This document shows, piece by piece, positions 44,413 to 52,802 of a DNA stretch of 64,000 nucleotides. Where the stretch lies: NCBI GenBank assembly GCA_036507855.1, contig DATCIJ010000028.1, forward strand, positions 31,048 through 95,047. The letters run 5' to 3'. Under the pieces are notes generated by a model. The model had not been told where the DNA came from, did no database searches, and saw only the letters and a list, made by a program, of their open reading frames with translations. This stretch comes from JABWBJ01 sp036507855 (lineage in GTDB: Bacteria > Gemmatimonadota > Gemmatimonadetes > Gemmatimonadales > Gemmatimonadaceae). Each line of letters starts with the position of its first letter. The first letter of the stretch is position 1. The position numbers and the translations under genes were made by a program.

Positions 44413-45558
44413 GTGAACATTCACGAATTCCAGGCGAAGGAGATCCTCCGCGCGCTGGGTGTGCCCATACCCACCGGTGAAATCGCGACCACGGCCGATG
44501 CTGCCCACGACGTCGCGGCAAGAATCGGCAAGGCGGTCGTCGTCAAGGCGCAGGTGCACGCGGGCGGCCGGGGCAAGGCCGGCGGCGTCAAGCTTGCCAG
44601 GGATGCGTCCGAAGCACGCGAGAAGGCGAAGGCCATCCTCGGCATGCAGATCAAGGGCCTCACCGTCGAGAAAGTCCTCGTCACGGAAGCCGCTGACATC
44701 GCGAGCGAGGCGTACGTCGGCATCATCATGGACCGCGCGAGCCGCAAGCCGGTGTTCATGGTGAGTCCGGCCGGCGGCATCGACATCGAGGAAGTGGCGG
44801 CGAAAACGCCGGAGAAGATCCTCAAGGTGCCGGTCGATACTCGCTACGGCCTGCAGCCGTACCAGGCGATGCGACTCGGATTCTTCCTGTACGGCGACCT
44901 CGCTAAAGCTCGGTCCTCGGCGAAGATCATGCAGCAGCTCTACACAGGCTTCGTGCAGAGTGGCTGTTCGCTGGCGGAGATAAACCCGCTCGTCGTGACG
45001 CCCGCCGGAGAAGTCGTCGCTCTCGATGCCAAGATGGTGATCGACGACAATGAACTCGATCGCCGCCCCGCCGTGGCCGCGCTCCGCGATGAAAGCGCCG
45101 AAGCGCCGGGAGAGGTCCTCGCTCGTCAGGCGAGTCTCACGTTCATCAAGCTCGACGGCAACGTCGGCTGCTGCGTGAACGGCGCCGGCCTGGCGATGGC
45201 CACCATGGATCTCGTGAAGTACTACGGCGGCGACCCGGCCAACTTCCTCGACATCGGCGGCTCGTCGTCTCCCGAGAAGGTGATCGCGGCGCTCAAGATC
45301 ATCACGTCCGACCCTAACGTGAAGGCGATCCTGTTCAACATCTTCGGCGGCATCACCCGCACCGACGATGTGGCGAATGGCATCGTCGCCGCCACGAAGC
45401 AGAATCCACTCAAGGTCCCGATTGTCATCCGGTTGACGGGTACGAACGAGGAGATCGCGATGAAGATCCTCTCCGAGAACGGCTTCTCTGCCTCGTCGGA
45501 CATGGATGAAGCGGTGCGGCGAGCTGTTGCCCTGGCGACCGGGGGGAAGGCCGCGTGA
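44413..45558 (+). CDS. sucC: Succinyl-CoA synthetase beta subunit (ADP-forming)
   Basis: A 381-aa ATP-grasp subunit that, with SucD, interconverts succinyl-CoA and succinate with nucleotide synthesis. MNIHEFQAKEILRALGVP is the standard N-terminus. VVKAQVHAGGRGKAGGVK is the nucleotide-binding segment, and NPLVVTPAGEVVALDAKM and NIFGGITRTDDVA are typical. The start is GTG 44413. The 159 bp upstream (44254-44412) show no feature I can name. It overlaps sucD by 4 bp. Confidence 0.95.
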   Translation: MNIHEFQAKEILRALGVPIPTGEIATTADAAHDVAARIGKAVVVKAQVHAGGRGKAGGVKLARDASEAREKAKAILGMQIKGLTVEKVLVTEAADIASEAYVGIIMDRASRKPVFMVSPAGGIDIEEVAAKTPEKILKVPVDTRYGLQPYQAMRLGFFLYGDLAKARSSAKIMQQLYTGFVQSGCSLAEINPLVVTPAGEVVALDAKMVIDDNELDRRPAVAALRDESAEAPGEVLARQASLTFIKLDGNVGCCVNGAGLAMATMDLVKYYGGDPANFLDIGGSSSPEKVIAALKIITSDPNVKAILFNIFGGITRTDDVANGIVAATKQNPLKVPIVIRLTGTNEEIAMKILSENGFSASSDMDEAVRRAVALATGGKAA

Positions 45559-46424
45559 GCATCTTCATCAACAGGAACACGAAGCTGGTGGTGCAGGGCA
45601 TCACCGGCCGCGACGGTTCGTTCCACACGAAGCAGATGATGGACTTCGGCACGCAGGTGGTGGCCGGGGTCACGCCGGGGAAGGGCGGTCAGATGTTCGA
45701 GGGCAAGGTGCCGGTGTTCAACACCGTCGCTGACGCGGTCGCCGCCACCGGAGCGAATACGTCGGTGATCTACGTGCCGCCGATGTTCGCCGCGGACGCC
45801 ATAATGGAAGCGGCAGACGCGGGCGTCAGCCTGATCGTTGCGATCACCGAAGGCGTCCCCGTACTCGACATGACGCGGGCCTGGCCGTTCGTGAAGGAGC
45901 GCGGCTCGCGTCTGATCGGACCGAACTGCCCTGGCCTCATCTCTGCGGGCCAGTCCAAGGTCGGGATCATTCCAGCGCGCATCGTGACGCCTGGACCCGT
46001 CGGGTTGGTGAGTCGCTCAGGAACGCTCACCTACGAAGTGGTCTATCAGCTCACCTGCGCCGGGTTGGGTCAGACAACTTGTGTCGGAATCGGCGGCGAT
46101 CCGATCAACGGCACGAACTTCATCGACTGCCTGGCAGCGTTCGAGGCTGACCCCGACACCAGAGTCGTGTGCATGCTCGGCGAGATTGGTGGCACCGACG
46201 AGCAGGACGCCGCGCGGTACGTGAAGGAGAAGATGAAGAAGCCGGTGGTTGGCTTCATCGCCGGTCAGACGGCGCCTCCGGGGCGGCGGATGGGCCACGC
46301 CGGAGCCATCATCAGCGGTTCGTCAGGCACGGCAGCGGAGAAAGTGACTGCATTTCGTGAAGCCGGAATCGCTGTCGCTCAACGGCCGGTTGAGTTTGTG
46401 GACCTCGTGAAGGAACGGATTTGA
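45555..46424 (+). CDS. sucD: Succinyl-CoA synthetase alpha subunit
   Basis: A 289-aa CoA-binding subunit. NTKLVVQGITGRDGSFHTKQ is the CoA-binding start. The phosphohistidine lies in GRRMGHAGAIISG near residue 245. SRSGTLTYEVVYQLT and LIGPNCPGLI are also conserved. It starts at GTG 45555. The TGA stop is the first base set of a heptad-repeat spacer before ndk. Confidence 0.96.
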   Translation: MSIFINRNTKLVVQGITGRDGSFHTKQMMDFGTQVVAGVTPGKGGQMFEGKVPVFNTVADAVAATGANTSVIYVPPMFAADAIMEAADAGVSLIVAITEGVPVLDMTRAWPFVKERGSRLIGPNCPGLISAGQSKVGIIPARIVTPGPVGLVSRSGTLTYEVVYQLTCAGLGQTTCVGIGGDPINGTNFIDCLAAFEADPDTRVVCMLGEIGGTDEQDAARYVKEKMKKPVVGFIAGQTAPPGRRMGHAGAIISGSSGTAAEKVTAFREAGIAVAQRPVEFVDLVKERI

Positions 46425-46572
46425 GATGGGAGATGGGAGGATTGAGATCACCTGCCACGACGGATCAAATCCGATTCTGTCGGCACCCGATGCCATTCAT
46501 GAATCACCGGAATCAGACCTGATCAGGATGTGAGCAGTTTGTCTCACGTCTCCCATCTCACATCTCCCATCC
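46422..46572. repeat. Intercistronic inverted-repeat element with period-7 arms (sucD-ndk)
   Basis: The left arm, about 46422-46458, has units GAGATGG, GAGATGG, GAGGATT, GAGATCA. The right arm, 46529-46572, has GTCTCAC, GTCTCCC, ATCTCAC, ATCTCCC. It shares GAGATCACCTGC and GATGTGAGCAG with the gap-pgk element, while the interior differs. The left arm begins in the sucD stop codon; the right arm ends 9 nt before the ndk ATG. Confidence 0.88.
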
Positions 46573-46581
46573 AGTATTCCA

Positions 46582-47007
46582 ATGAATCGCACTTTGACGA
46601 TTATCAAACCCGACGCCTTTGGATCCGGGAAGGCAGGCCAGATCATTGCCCATCTGGAGGGCGCCGGCTTTCGCATCATCGCCGCGCGCGTCATGCAGCT
46701 GTCCACCCAACAGGCGCGCGAGTTCTACGACGTTCATCGCGAGCGTCCGTTCTTCAACTCCCTCGTGACTTTCATGACCAGCGGCCCGTGCATGCCGATG
46801 GTGCTGGAGCGCACGGACGCGGTCGCCGAATTGCGTCGCGTCATCGGCGCCACCGACCCCGCCCAGGCCGAGGAAGGCACGGTGCGTCGCCTGTTCGCCG
46901 AGTCCAAGGAACGGAACGCGATCCACGCCTCCGATTCAGACGAGAACGCAGCGCGCGAGTCGCGATTCTTTTTTGCCGAGACGGAGCTGATCAACGGATC
47001 GCGTTAA
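46582..47007 (+). CDS. ndk: Nucleoside diphosphate kinase
   Basis: A 141-aa kinase equilibrating nucleoside di- and triphosphates. MNRTLTIIKPDAFGSGKAGQI, the RPFFNSLVTFMTSGP segment, and the active-site histidine in NAIHASDSDENA are all canonical. Length is standard. No Shine-Dalgarno sequence precedes the ATG; the leader is the repeat arm. Grouping with sucCD is functionally sensible because succinyl-CoA synthetase and Ndk often interact. Confidence 0.96.
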   Translation: MNRTLTIIKPDAFGSGKAGQIIAHLEGAGFRIIAARVMQLSTQQAREFYDVHRERPFFNSLVTFMTSGPCMPMVLERTDAVAELRRVIGATDPAQAEEGTVRRLFAESKERNAIHASDSDENAARESRFFFAETELINGSR

Positions 47008-47463
47008 GCGATCAGCGGCGCCACCGGCCAGCGACCGCGCATCATTGTCGTTAGGCGGCTATATGGTTAACCACTTGGCAAGACGCTGAACCTCAGCCTG
47101 CGTCGATCGCCAAGAGGAATTCCTGGTTGTCGACACTGACTCGGACGCACCTGCACTTTTTCCCAAAGCGGTTCTTGCGAACCGTCCAGAAAGGACCTAG
47201 GCTGTGACTCGCGGAGTCAGGATTCAGGTTGTGTGTGCGTGAAGTTCGCCGGAACGTCACGGACAGTTGCGAGCCGCCGTAGCGCGACTCAAGGTCCAGA
47301 TGTGCCCATGAAGGAGCCGTTCGAGCGAATAGCGCTCGGCACCTTGGCGATTGCCTCGGAGGTCATCGCGACACTGATGCTGCGTCGCGAGCTGTTACGA
47401 GGCGACGTGCGATCAAGCGCGCCGGTCGCGGCATCGCCAACGAGGACGGAGAACTGGGATGCG
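47008..47463. other. Intergenic region between ndk and the surface protein
   Basis: 456 bp. The downstream frame stays open from GTG 47233 but the added 77 residues do not look like a signal peptide, so I treat this as noncoding. It contains GTTAGGC at 47050-47056, a short hairpin CGGTTC / GAACCG, and GACTC / GAGTC. No promoter is convincing. Confidence 0.4.
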
Positions 47464-49821
47464 ATGGTTAGAGTGGGGTTTCTCCTGGCGGTGTTTTGGG
47501 TTTCAACCCCGCTCGCTGGACAATCGGTGCGCGTGTCTGTCATCGATAGAACGACCCGCGCTTCGGTGCCGGGCGCAATTCTTTCGCTTGTTAGGCTCGA
47601 CGGTACTCGCCTGGCCGTGGCGTTAAGCGATGAGCGCGGGCTTGCTACGCTCACAGCGCAGGCGGGCCAACGCGTTCGGGTGATGGTTGAATCCATCGGG
47701 TTCGCAACCTCTCGGTCAGAGGAATTCGAACTGTCCCCAGGTATCGCGACGCTCGAGGTCACTCTCGAGTCCCGGCCATTGATGCTTCCTAGAGTCGCCG
47801 TTCGGGATCGGGGCCGGTGTGAGAGCGGTGCGAGCGGCGAGGCCACGGCCGCGCTGTGGGATGAAGTGCGTAAGGCGCTGACCGCCACCACGTTGACGAC
47901 GCCGAGCGGTCCACAGCTGACGGTCTGGCACTACGTTAGGCGGTTGGACCGCTCACATCGCATCATCGCGGAGACTACCAGTGTCAGAGGCATCGTTGGC
48001 GTCCCATTCGCGGCTATCTCACCACGAGAGTTGAGTGAGAAGGGTTTCACGCAGCTGCTGGATGGAGCACCAAGATACTTCGCGCCGGATGCCGAACTCC
48101 TACTTGATGCGTCCTTCGTTCAAACGCACTGCTTCGGCGTCCAAACGGAAGGAGCAAACCGCCTCGTCGGGCTGACGTTTGAGCCGCAGCCTGGCCGGAC
48201 GACTTCCGACATCACTGGCGTCCTCTGGCTCGATGCGAAGTCCAGCGACTTACGCTGGATCGAATTCACGTACACTCAGCAGCCGCGTGCGGAGAACGAT
48301 GCAAAGTCGGGAGGTCGAATCGAATTTGAGCGCCTGCCAAATGGTATGTGGGTGGTACTTCGCTGGCACATACGGTTACCGGTCATCGCGCGGGGGCGCG
48401 GAGATCAAGTCGGACGCCTGGCCACTCCCGACAGAGAGATCGTCGTGGGCTTTCGCGAGGAGGGCGGCTGGCTCACCCCGGGCGTCACGAACGCTGAAGC
48501 GAGTTCCTCTACGAGTCGACTGGCAGGCGTCGTGTTTGACAGCGTTCGTTTCCAGCCACTCGCGGGTGCGCGCATCGTGTTAGGCGATGGTGCCGCCGAA
48601 GCGCGAACCGATTCAGCCGGACGCTACTCACTTGGGCATTTCATGCCGGGCCGCTACCTCGTTCGCGCCGAGCACCCACGGCTCGCCGCGCTCGGGAGCG
48701 ACCCCTCGGCGCGCGAAGTCACCCTGACGCTCGGCCGGACAGCCACGGCCGACTGGGCGGTAGCCAGCCGATCAACTTTGCGCGGTCGGTTTTGTGGAGC
48801 CGGTGGCGGCGGGACTGCACGCGAACGCAGTGTCATTGCGCAAGCTGTGGATTCTTCCTCGGGTTTGCCTATCGAAGGCGCGCGCACGACTGCTCGCTGG
48901 AGAACGATCCGGCTCCGAACGGTCGATGGTACGGCGGTGGCGTCCACGGTCGACTCGGTCGCGGAGTCGACTTCGGACGCCAATGGCTTCGCGATGTTCT
49001 GCATCGGTGGGGATGCCCCGAGGCTGACGCTCCAGATTGAGCACGAGGGACGCGAGACTTCACGGACTGTCTCGTTCCCGGATACCGTGGTCCTTGTTGA
49101 GACCCAGTTGCCGGTGCCGACGAGACTTGCACGAAGGTTTCATCTCCAAGGTCGTGTTCTCGCTAGCTCCTCGGGGGACAACTCGATTGCGGCCGAGATT
49201 CTGGTTCCTGGCCTCGGTCGAACCTACCACACCAACGAGCAGGGCAGATTCGACATTGCGGGCCTCGCTGCTGGTCCGCTGGCCGTAATCATTCGCAGCC
49301 CCGGATATCAGCCCCTGTTTACTCGTACTCTGATTCCGCAGAAGGACACGCTGCCGACCTTTGCGCTCGATCGGCTCCCACAATCACTGCAGACGGTGAC
49401 CGTGATTGGGGCGCGCGACTTCCGAGGATTCGAGGAACGCCGTGCTGTTCAAGCGGGAGGCACCTACATCTCGCGAGAAGACCTCGCGTCACGTGAGGGA
49501 GCAAAGTTGAGCGACTTTCTGCGAACCGTACGTGGCGTCAGGATAGTGCGGCGGCAAGACGGGGCACCGGTCCTGGCGAGTGCTCGTGGCGCGTTCTCGA
49601 GGAGTATCAATGACTGCCCCTACCAAATCGTCCTGGATGGGCAACGACTTTACGCACTGCGGTCGGGTGGACCAGAAGGTTCCACGCCACCTAGCATCGA
49701 TGAATTCGCCCCCGCTGGACTGGAAGCCATCGAAGTCTACACTGGGCCGGCAACGACGCCGCCGCAGTTCGGCGGGCTCGGCGCCGCTTGCGGCACGATC
49801 GTTCTCTGGACGAGGCGCTGA
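47464..49821 (+). CDS. Secreted multi-domain protein: carboxypeptidase-regulatory-like domains plus a TonB-type plug
   Basis: A 785-aa exported protein. MVRVGFLLAVFWVSTPLAGQ is a signal peptide, which sets the start at ATG 47464. A regulatory-like beta-sandwich at about residues 22-100 (VPGAILSLVR, then SDERGLATL) is followed by a middle region of unknown fold. More sandwiches lie at about 353-420 (GVVFDSVRFQPLAGARIVL, SAGRYSLGHF), 439-550 and 559-630. Residues about 642-785 look like a receptor plug: FLRTVRGVRIVRR, CPYQIVLDGQRLY, IEAIEVYTG-like LEAIEVYTG. No barrel follows, so it cannot be a complete TonB receptor. Function unknown. Confidence 0.7.
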   Translation: MVRVGFLLAVFWVSTPLAGQSVRVSVIDRTTRASVPGAILSLVRLDGTRLAVALSDERGLATLTAQAGQRVRVMVESIGFATSRSEEFELSPGIATLEVTLESRPLMLPRVAVRDRGRCESGASGEATAALWDEVRKALTATTLTTPSGPQLTVWHYVRRLDRSHRIIAETTSVRGIVGVPFAAISPRELSEKGFTQLLDGAPRYFAPDAELLLDASFVQTHCFGVQTEGANRLVGLTFEPQPGRTTSDITGVLWLDAKSSDLRWIEFTYTQQPRAENDAKSGGRIEFERLPNGMWVVLRWHIRLPVIARGRGDQVGRLATPDREIVVGFREEGGWLTPGVTNAEASSSTSRLAGVVFDSVRFQPLAGARIVLGDGAAEARTDSAGRYSLGHFMPGRYLVRAEHPRLAALGSDPSAREVTLTLGRTATADWAVASRSTLRGRFCGAGGGGTARERSVIAQAVDSSSGLPIEGARTTARWRTIRLRTVDGTAVASTVDSVAESTSDANGFAMFCIGGDAPRLTLQIEHEGRETSRTVSFPDTVVLVETQLPVPTRLARRFHLQGRVLASSSGDNSIAAEILVPGLGRTYHTNEQGRFDIAGLAAGPLAVIIRSPGYQPLFTRTLIPQKDTLPTFALDRLPQSLQTVTVIGARDFRGFEERRAVQAGGTYISREDLASREGAKLSDFLRTVRGVRIVRRQDGAPVLASARGAFSRSINDCPYQIVLDGQRLYALRSGGPEGSTPPSIDEFAPAGLEAIEVYTGPATTPPQFGGLGAACGTIVLWTRR

Positions 49822-49931
49822 CCGACGGATCGAGTAACGCGCAAACGCGTCTCGCGGCGCCACCGATAGGAAGGCCCACATTCAGCCGCCGCCTTCGGAG
49901 AGGCCCGCCTAAGTCGCCGTCCTGTCGCGAC

Positions 49932-49960
49932 TTGACCCACTTCTTCTGCCTCTTTAGATT
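49932..49960 (+). promoter_or_regulatory. Candidate promoter for DUF177-rpmF-plsX-fab operon
   Basis: TTGACC at 49932-49937, 17-bp spacer, TAGATT at 49955-49960. The start codon is only 11 nt downstream, so transcripts would be nearly leaderless, as also predicted for yicC. Confidence 0.5.
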
Positions 49961-49971
49961 GTAAGGCTTCC

Positions 49972-50472
49972 ATGTTCTCCTTCGACCGATCGTCCCTCGA
50001 GACGAAGGCCGCTCGGGTTGATGGGAAGCTGGCTTCCGACGATCCAGTCTGGCTTGAAGGAGATCCACGGCCAGTCGATGATTTGATCGTCACGGGCCGG
50101 CTCTCCAGTGCCGGTGAAGAGCGGTTTTACTTCAGCGGGCACATGTCCGGTGAAGTCGAGGAGGAGTGCCGTCGCTGTCTCACGCCAACGCAAGCGCGAG
50201 TCGACGAGGACCTCCACCTGTTGTTTGCCGACGCGACTGACGAAGAGTCGGACGAGTCGGACGTATACATGCTGGAACCGCGAGCGACGACGGTGGATCT
50301 CCGTCCCGCCCTGCGGGAACAGTGGTTGCTCGCGGTCCCGGGGTTCGCCCTGTGTCGCGAGGACTGCAAGGGTCTCTGCCCTCGGTGCGGTGCCGACTTG
50401 AACCTCGGCCCGTGCGGATGCACTCCCGTAACCGACCCACGCTGGTCAGCACTTCGACGCGGCAATACCTGA
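49972..50472 (+). CDS. yceD: DUF177 (YceD) family protein
   Basis: A 166-aa protein of the DUF177 family, usually found directly before rpmF and linked to large-subunit rRNA or ribosome metabolism. The C-terminal zinc-ribbon-like cysteines are visible in EECRRCL, LCREDCKGLCPRCGADLN and GPCGC. Its acidic middle (DATDEESDESD) is common in the family. It is followed 35 nt later by rpmF, the expected neighbour. Confidence 0.85.
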   Translation: MFSFDRSSLETKAARVDGKLASDDPVWLEGDPRPVDDLIVTGRLSSAGEERFYFSGHMSGEVEEECRRCLTPTQARVDEDLHLLFADATDEESDESDVYMLEPRATTVDLRPALREQWLLAVPGFALCREDCKGLCPRCGADLNLGPCGCTPVTDPRWSALRRGNT

Positions 50473-50507
50473 GTCGTTTCACCTAACGCGGTTGCCCAGA
50501 CAGACCA

Positions 50508-50690
50508 ATGGCCGTCCCCAAACGAAGAACGTCAAAGCGCCGCAAGCGCGCCCGCAATACGCACAAGAAGGCACCTGCCGTCGTGCTGCAGCTCTGCCCG
50601 CGCTGCCAGTCGCCCAAGCGACCTCACCGCGTTTGCGGTGAGTGCGGCTACTACGCCGGCAAGCAGCGGGTCGCCGCCCGGGAAGGGTGA
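50508..50690 (+). CDS. rpmF: 50S ribosomal protein L32
   Basis: A 60-aa ribosomal protein. MAVPKRRTSKRRKRARNTHK is the standard N-terminus. It has a zinc-binding four-cysteine ribbon (CPRCQSPKRPHRVC then CGYY). It starts the lipid cluster and overlaps plsX by 4 bp (GTGA). Confidence 0.96.
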   Translation: MAVPKRRTSKRRKRARNTHKKAPAVVLQLCPRCQSPKRPHRVCGECGYYAGKQRVAAREG

Positions 50691-51709
50691 CCTTGGCGCG
50701 AGTCGCGCTGGATGGAATGGGGGGTGACTTCGCCCCAGCCGCCCCCGTCGCCGGTGCCCTGCTTGCCCTCAGTGAACTGGATTCCGAGCATCGCGTCCAA
50801 CTCATCGGACGCGAGGCGGTGCTGCGCGAACAGCTCCGTGCGCACCTGGCGGGCGAGCACGCAGGGCTCGCCGCTCATCAGGGCCGCCTCGATATCGTGG
50901 ATGCCAGCGACGTGATCGACATGACGGACAAGCCAACCGCCGCGTTGCGGGGCAAACCGGACTCCTCGATGCATGTGGGACTCAGGTTGCAGGTCGATGG
51001 AAAGTCTGATGCCTTCGTGTCCGCTGGGAATACCGGCGCGCAGATGGCGGTGTCTGTTGTCGTCCTGCGCCTGCATCACGGCGTGGCCCGGCCCGCGATT
51101 GCCACGGTGTTCCCCACCGCGCGCCAACCGATCGTCGTCATCGACTCCGGCGCCAATGTCGACTGCAGTCCCGCGGAACTCGTCCAGTTTGCGCGCCTCG
51201 GCGCCGCGTACGCCGAAGCCGTTCTTGGCCGCGCCAACGCCTGCGTCGGTTTGCTCAGCATCGGCGAAGAGCCGGAGAAGGGCAACGCGGTGGTCAAGGA
51301 GGCGCATCAGCTACTGGCCGCGTCCGGTCTGAACTTTCAGGGGAACATCGAAGGTCGTGACCTGCCGAAGGGCGAATCGGATCGCGGACCATTCGATGTG
51401 GTGGTCTGCGACGGCTTCGTGGGCAACGTGGTGCTCAAGTTCTACGAGGGGGTCGCGCCGATGATGATGGGCCTCCTGAAAAAGCAGGGTGTCGACGACA
51501 AGTTGATCGACAGCGCCTTCCGTCATCTCGACTACTCGGCCTATGGCGGCGCGCCGCTGCTCGGCGTCAACGGGATCAGCATCATCGCGCACGGCAAGTC
51601 GTCGGCGCGCGCGCTGAAGAACGCGGTGAAAGTGGCGGCACACGCCGTGACCTCGCGCCTGGATGCGCATATCGGCGAACACCTGGGCGAATCGGGAGTC
51701 AACGCGTGA
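50687..51709 (+). CDS. plsX: Phosphate acyltransferase PlsX
   Basis: A 340-aa enzyme making acyl-phosphate from acyl-ACP for phospholipid synthesis. VALDGMGGDFAP is the conserved N-terminus, and ASDVIDMTDKPTAALRGKPDSS, SAGNTGAQMA and the CDGFVGNVVLKFYEG stretch are diagnostic. The start is GTG 50687 overlapping the rpmF stop; TTG 50693 is an alternative. rpmF-plsX-fabH-fabD-fabG-acpP-fabF is the textbook fatty-acid cluster. Confidence 0.94.
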   Translation: MTLARVALDGMGGDFAPAAPVAGALLALSELDSEHRVQLIGREAVLREQLRAHLAGEHAGLAAHQGRLDIVDASDVIDMTDKPTAALRGKPDSSMHVGLRLQVDGKSDAFVSAGNTGAQMAVSVVVLRLHHGVARPAIATVFPTARQPIVVIDSGANVDCSPAELVQFARLGAAYAEAVLGRANACVGLLSIGEEPEKGNAVVKEAHQLLAASGLNFQGNIEGRDLPKGESDRGPFDVVVCDGFVGNVVLKFYEGVAPMMMGLLKKQGVDDKLIDSAFRHLDYSAYGGAPLLGVNGISIIAHGKSSARALKNAVKVAAHAVTSRLDAHIGEHLGESGVNA

Positions 51710-52695
51710 AGCGACCGTTCGTGTATCTCGCCGGTGTCGGCCGGTGTTCGCCGGATCGCGTACTCCGGAATGACGAGTTCGCGGCGATGGGGCTGGACAC
51801 CAATGACGAGTGGATCGTCCAGCGGACCGGCATCCGCGAGCGGCACATCGCCGGGCCCGACGAGAACAACCGTACCATGTCGGCCGCGGCATCCCGCATT
51901 GCCATGGAGCGCGCCGGCGTCCACGCCGGAGAGATCGACCTGATCGTCCTCGGCACCGCGTCGCCCGATCATCTGCTCCCTGCCACTGCCGTCGAGCTAC
52001 AGGCGGAGCTCGGCGCATCGCGAGCCGCGGCATTCGACGTTTCCGCGGCCTGCTCGAGCTGGCTGTACGGGCTCATCGTCGCCGAGGGGTTGATGATGAG
52101 CGGCAACGCGGAGACTGCACTGGTGGTGGGCACCGAGAAACTCAGCGCGATCGTCGACTGGAAGGACCGCTCGACGGCGGTGCTCTTCGGCGACGGCGCG
52201 GGGGCGACCGTGCTGAAGCGGTCCAGGCATGGGAAAGGGATTCTCTCGACCTACTTCCGGTCCGACGGCAACCTGGCGCCTCTGCTGCGCCGTCGCACGG
52301 GCGGCGCCGCGCAGCCGTTCGACGCCGCGGCGCTCAATGATCGCTCGTTCTACATCGAGATGGAGGGGCGCGAAGTCTTCAAGCATGCCGTGCGCTCCAT
52401 GTCCGACGCCTGCGACCGCGCGCTGGACGGCGCCAAGCTCACCGGCGCCGACATCGACCTGTTGATCCCGCACCAGGCGAACGTGCGCATCATCGAGGCG
52501 ACCGCGAAGCACGCTGGCATCCCGATGGAGAAGGTCTTCGTGAACGTCGACCGCTATGGCAATACGTCGTCGGCATCGATTCCCATGGCGCTCGAGGAGG
52601 CCATGGCGCAGGGACGCGTGACGGACGGCTCGACCGTGCTCCTGGTCGCGTTCGGCGCCGGCTTCACGTGGGCGTCGCTGGTGATCCGCTTCTAG
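51706..52695 (+). CDS. fabH: Beta-ketoacyl-ACP synthase III
   Basis: A 329-aa condensing enzyme that starts fatty-acid chains from acyl-CoA and malonyl-ACP. The Cys-His-Asn triad is C116 (SAACSSW), H256 (PHQANVRII) and N286 (NTSSASIP). DEWIVQRTGIRERHI is typical. GTG 51706 overlaps plsX. The stop codon TAG uses the first base of a MITE-like element inserted right at the gene end. Confidence 0.96.
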   Translation: MKRPFVYLAGVGRCSPDRVLRNDEFAAMGLDTNDEWIVQRTGIRERHIAGPDENNRTMSAAASRIAMERAGVHAGEIDLIVLGTASPDHLLPATAVELQAELGASRAAAFDVSAACSSWLYGLIVAEGLMMSGNAETALVVGTEKLSAIVDWKDRSTAVLFGDGAGATVLKRSRHGKGILSTYFRSDGNLAPLLRRRTGGAAQPFDAAALNDRSFYIEMEGREVFKHAVRSMSDACDRALDGAKLTGADIDLLIPHQANVRIIEATAKHAGIPMEKVFVNVDRYGNTSSASIPMALEEAMAQGRVTDGSTVLLVAFGAGFTWASLVIRF

Positions 52696-52797
52696 TGCCG
52701 TTCCAACTTGTCTCGACCGGAGAGGCGTAACCTTATGAACTCGACGAGCAGTTCTGGCTGCCTCGCAGCGATGCGGTTCATCAAGTTGGAACGGCAC
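52695..52797. repeat. MITE-like palindromic element, copy 2
   Basis: A 103-bp element with exact inverted ends (GTGCCGTTCCAACTTG and its complement). The flanking dinucleotide TA is present on both sides, as in IS630/Tc1-type target duplication. Its ends match copy 1 at 10582-10660. It fills the fabH-fabD spacer and supplies the G of the fabH TAG stop. Confidence 0.85.
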
Positions 52798-52802
52798 TAG
52801 GA

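Noticed and set aside
47050..47056. GTTAGGC after ndk as an attC site
   Set aside because: No paired RYYYAAC box in the opposite orientation and no arms; the nearby GTTAAGC at the ndk stop runs in the same direction.
46996..49865. Similar sequence (ACGGATCG and GCGGCGCCACCG) after ndk and after the surface protein, as flanking direct repeats of an insertion
   Set aside because: Matches are short, with different internal spacing; not enough to claim an insertion.
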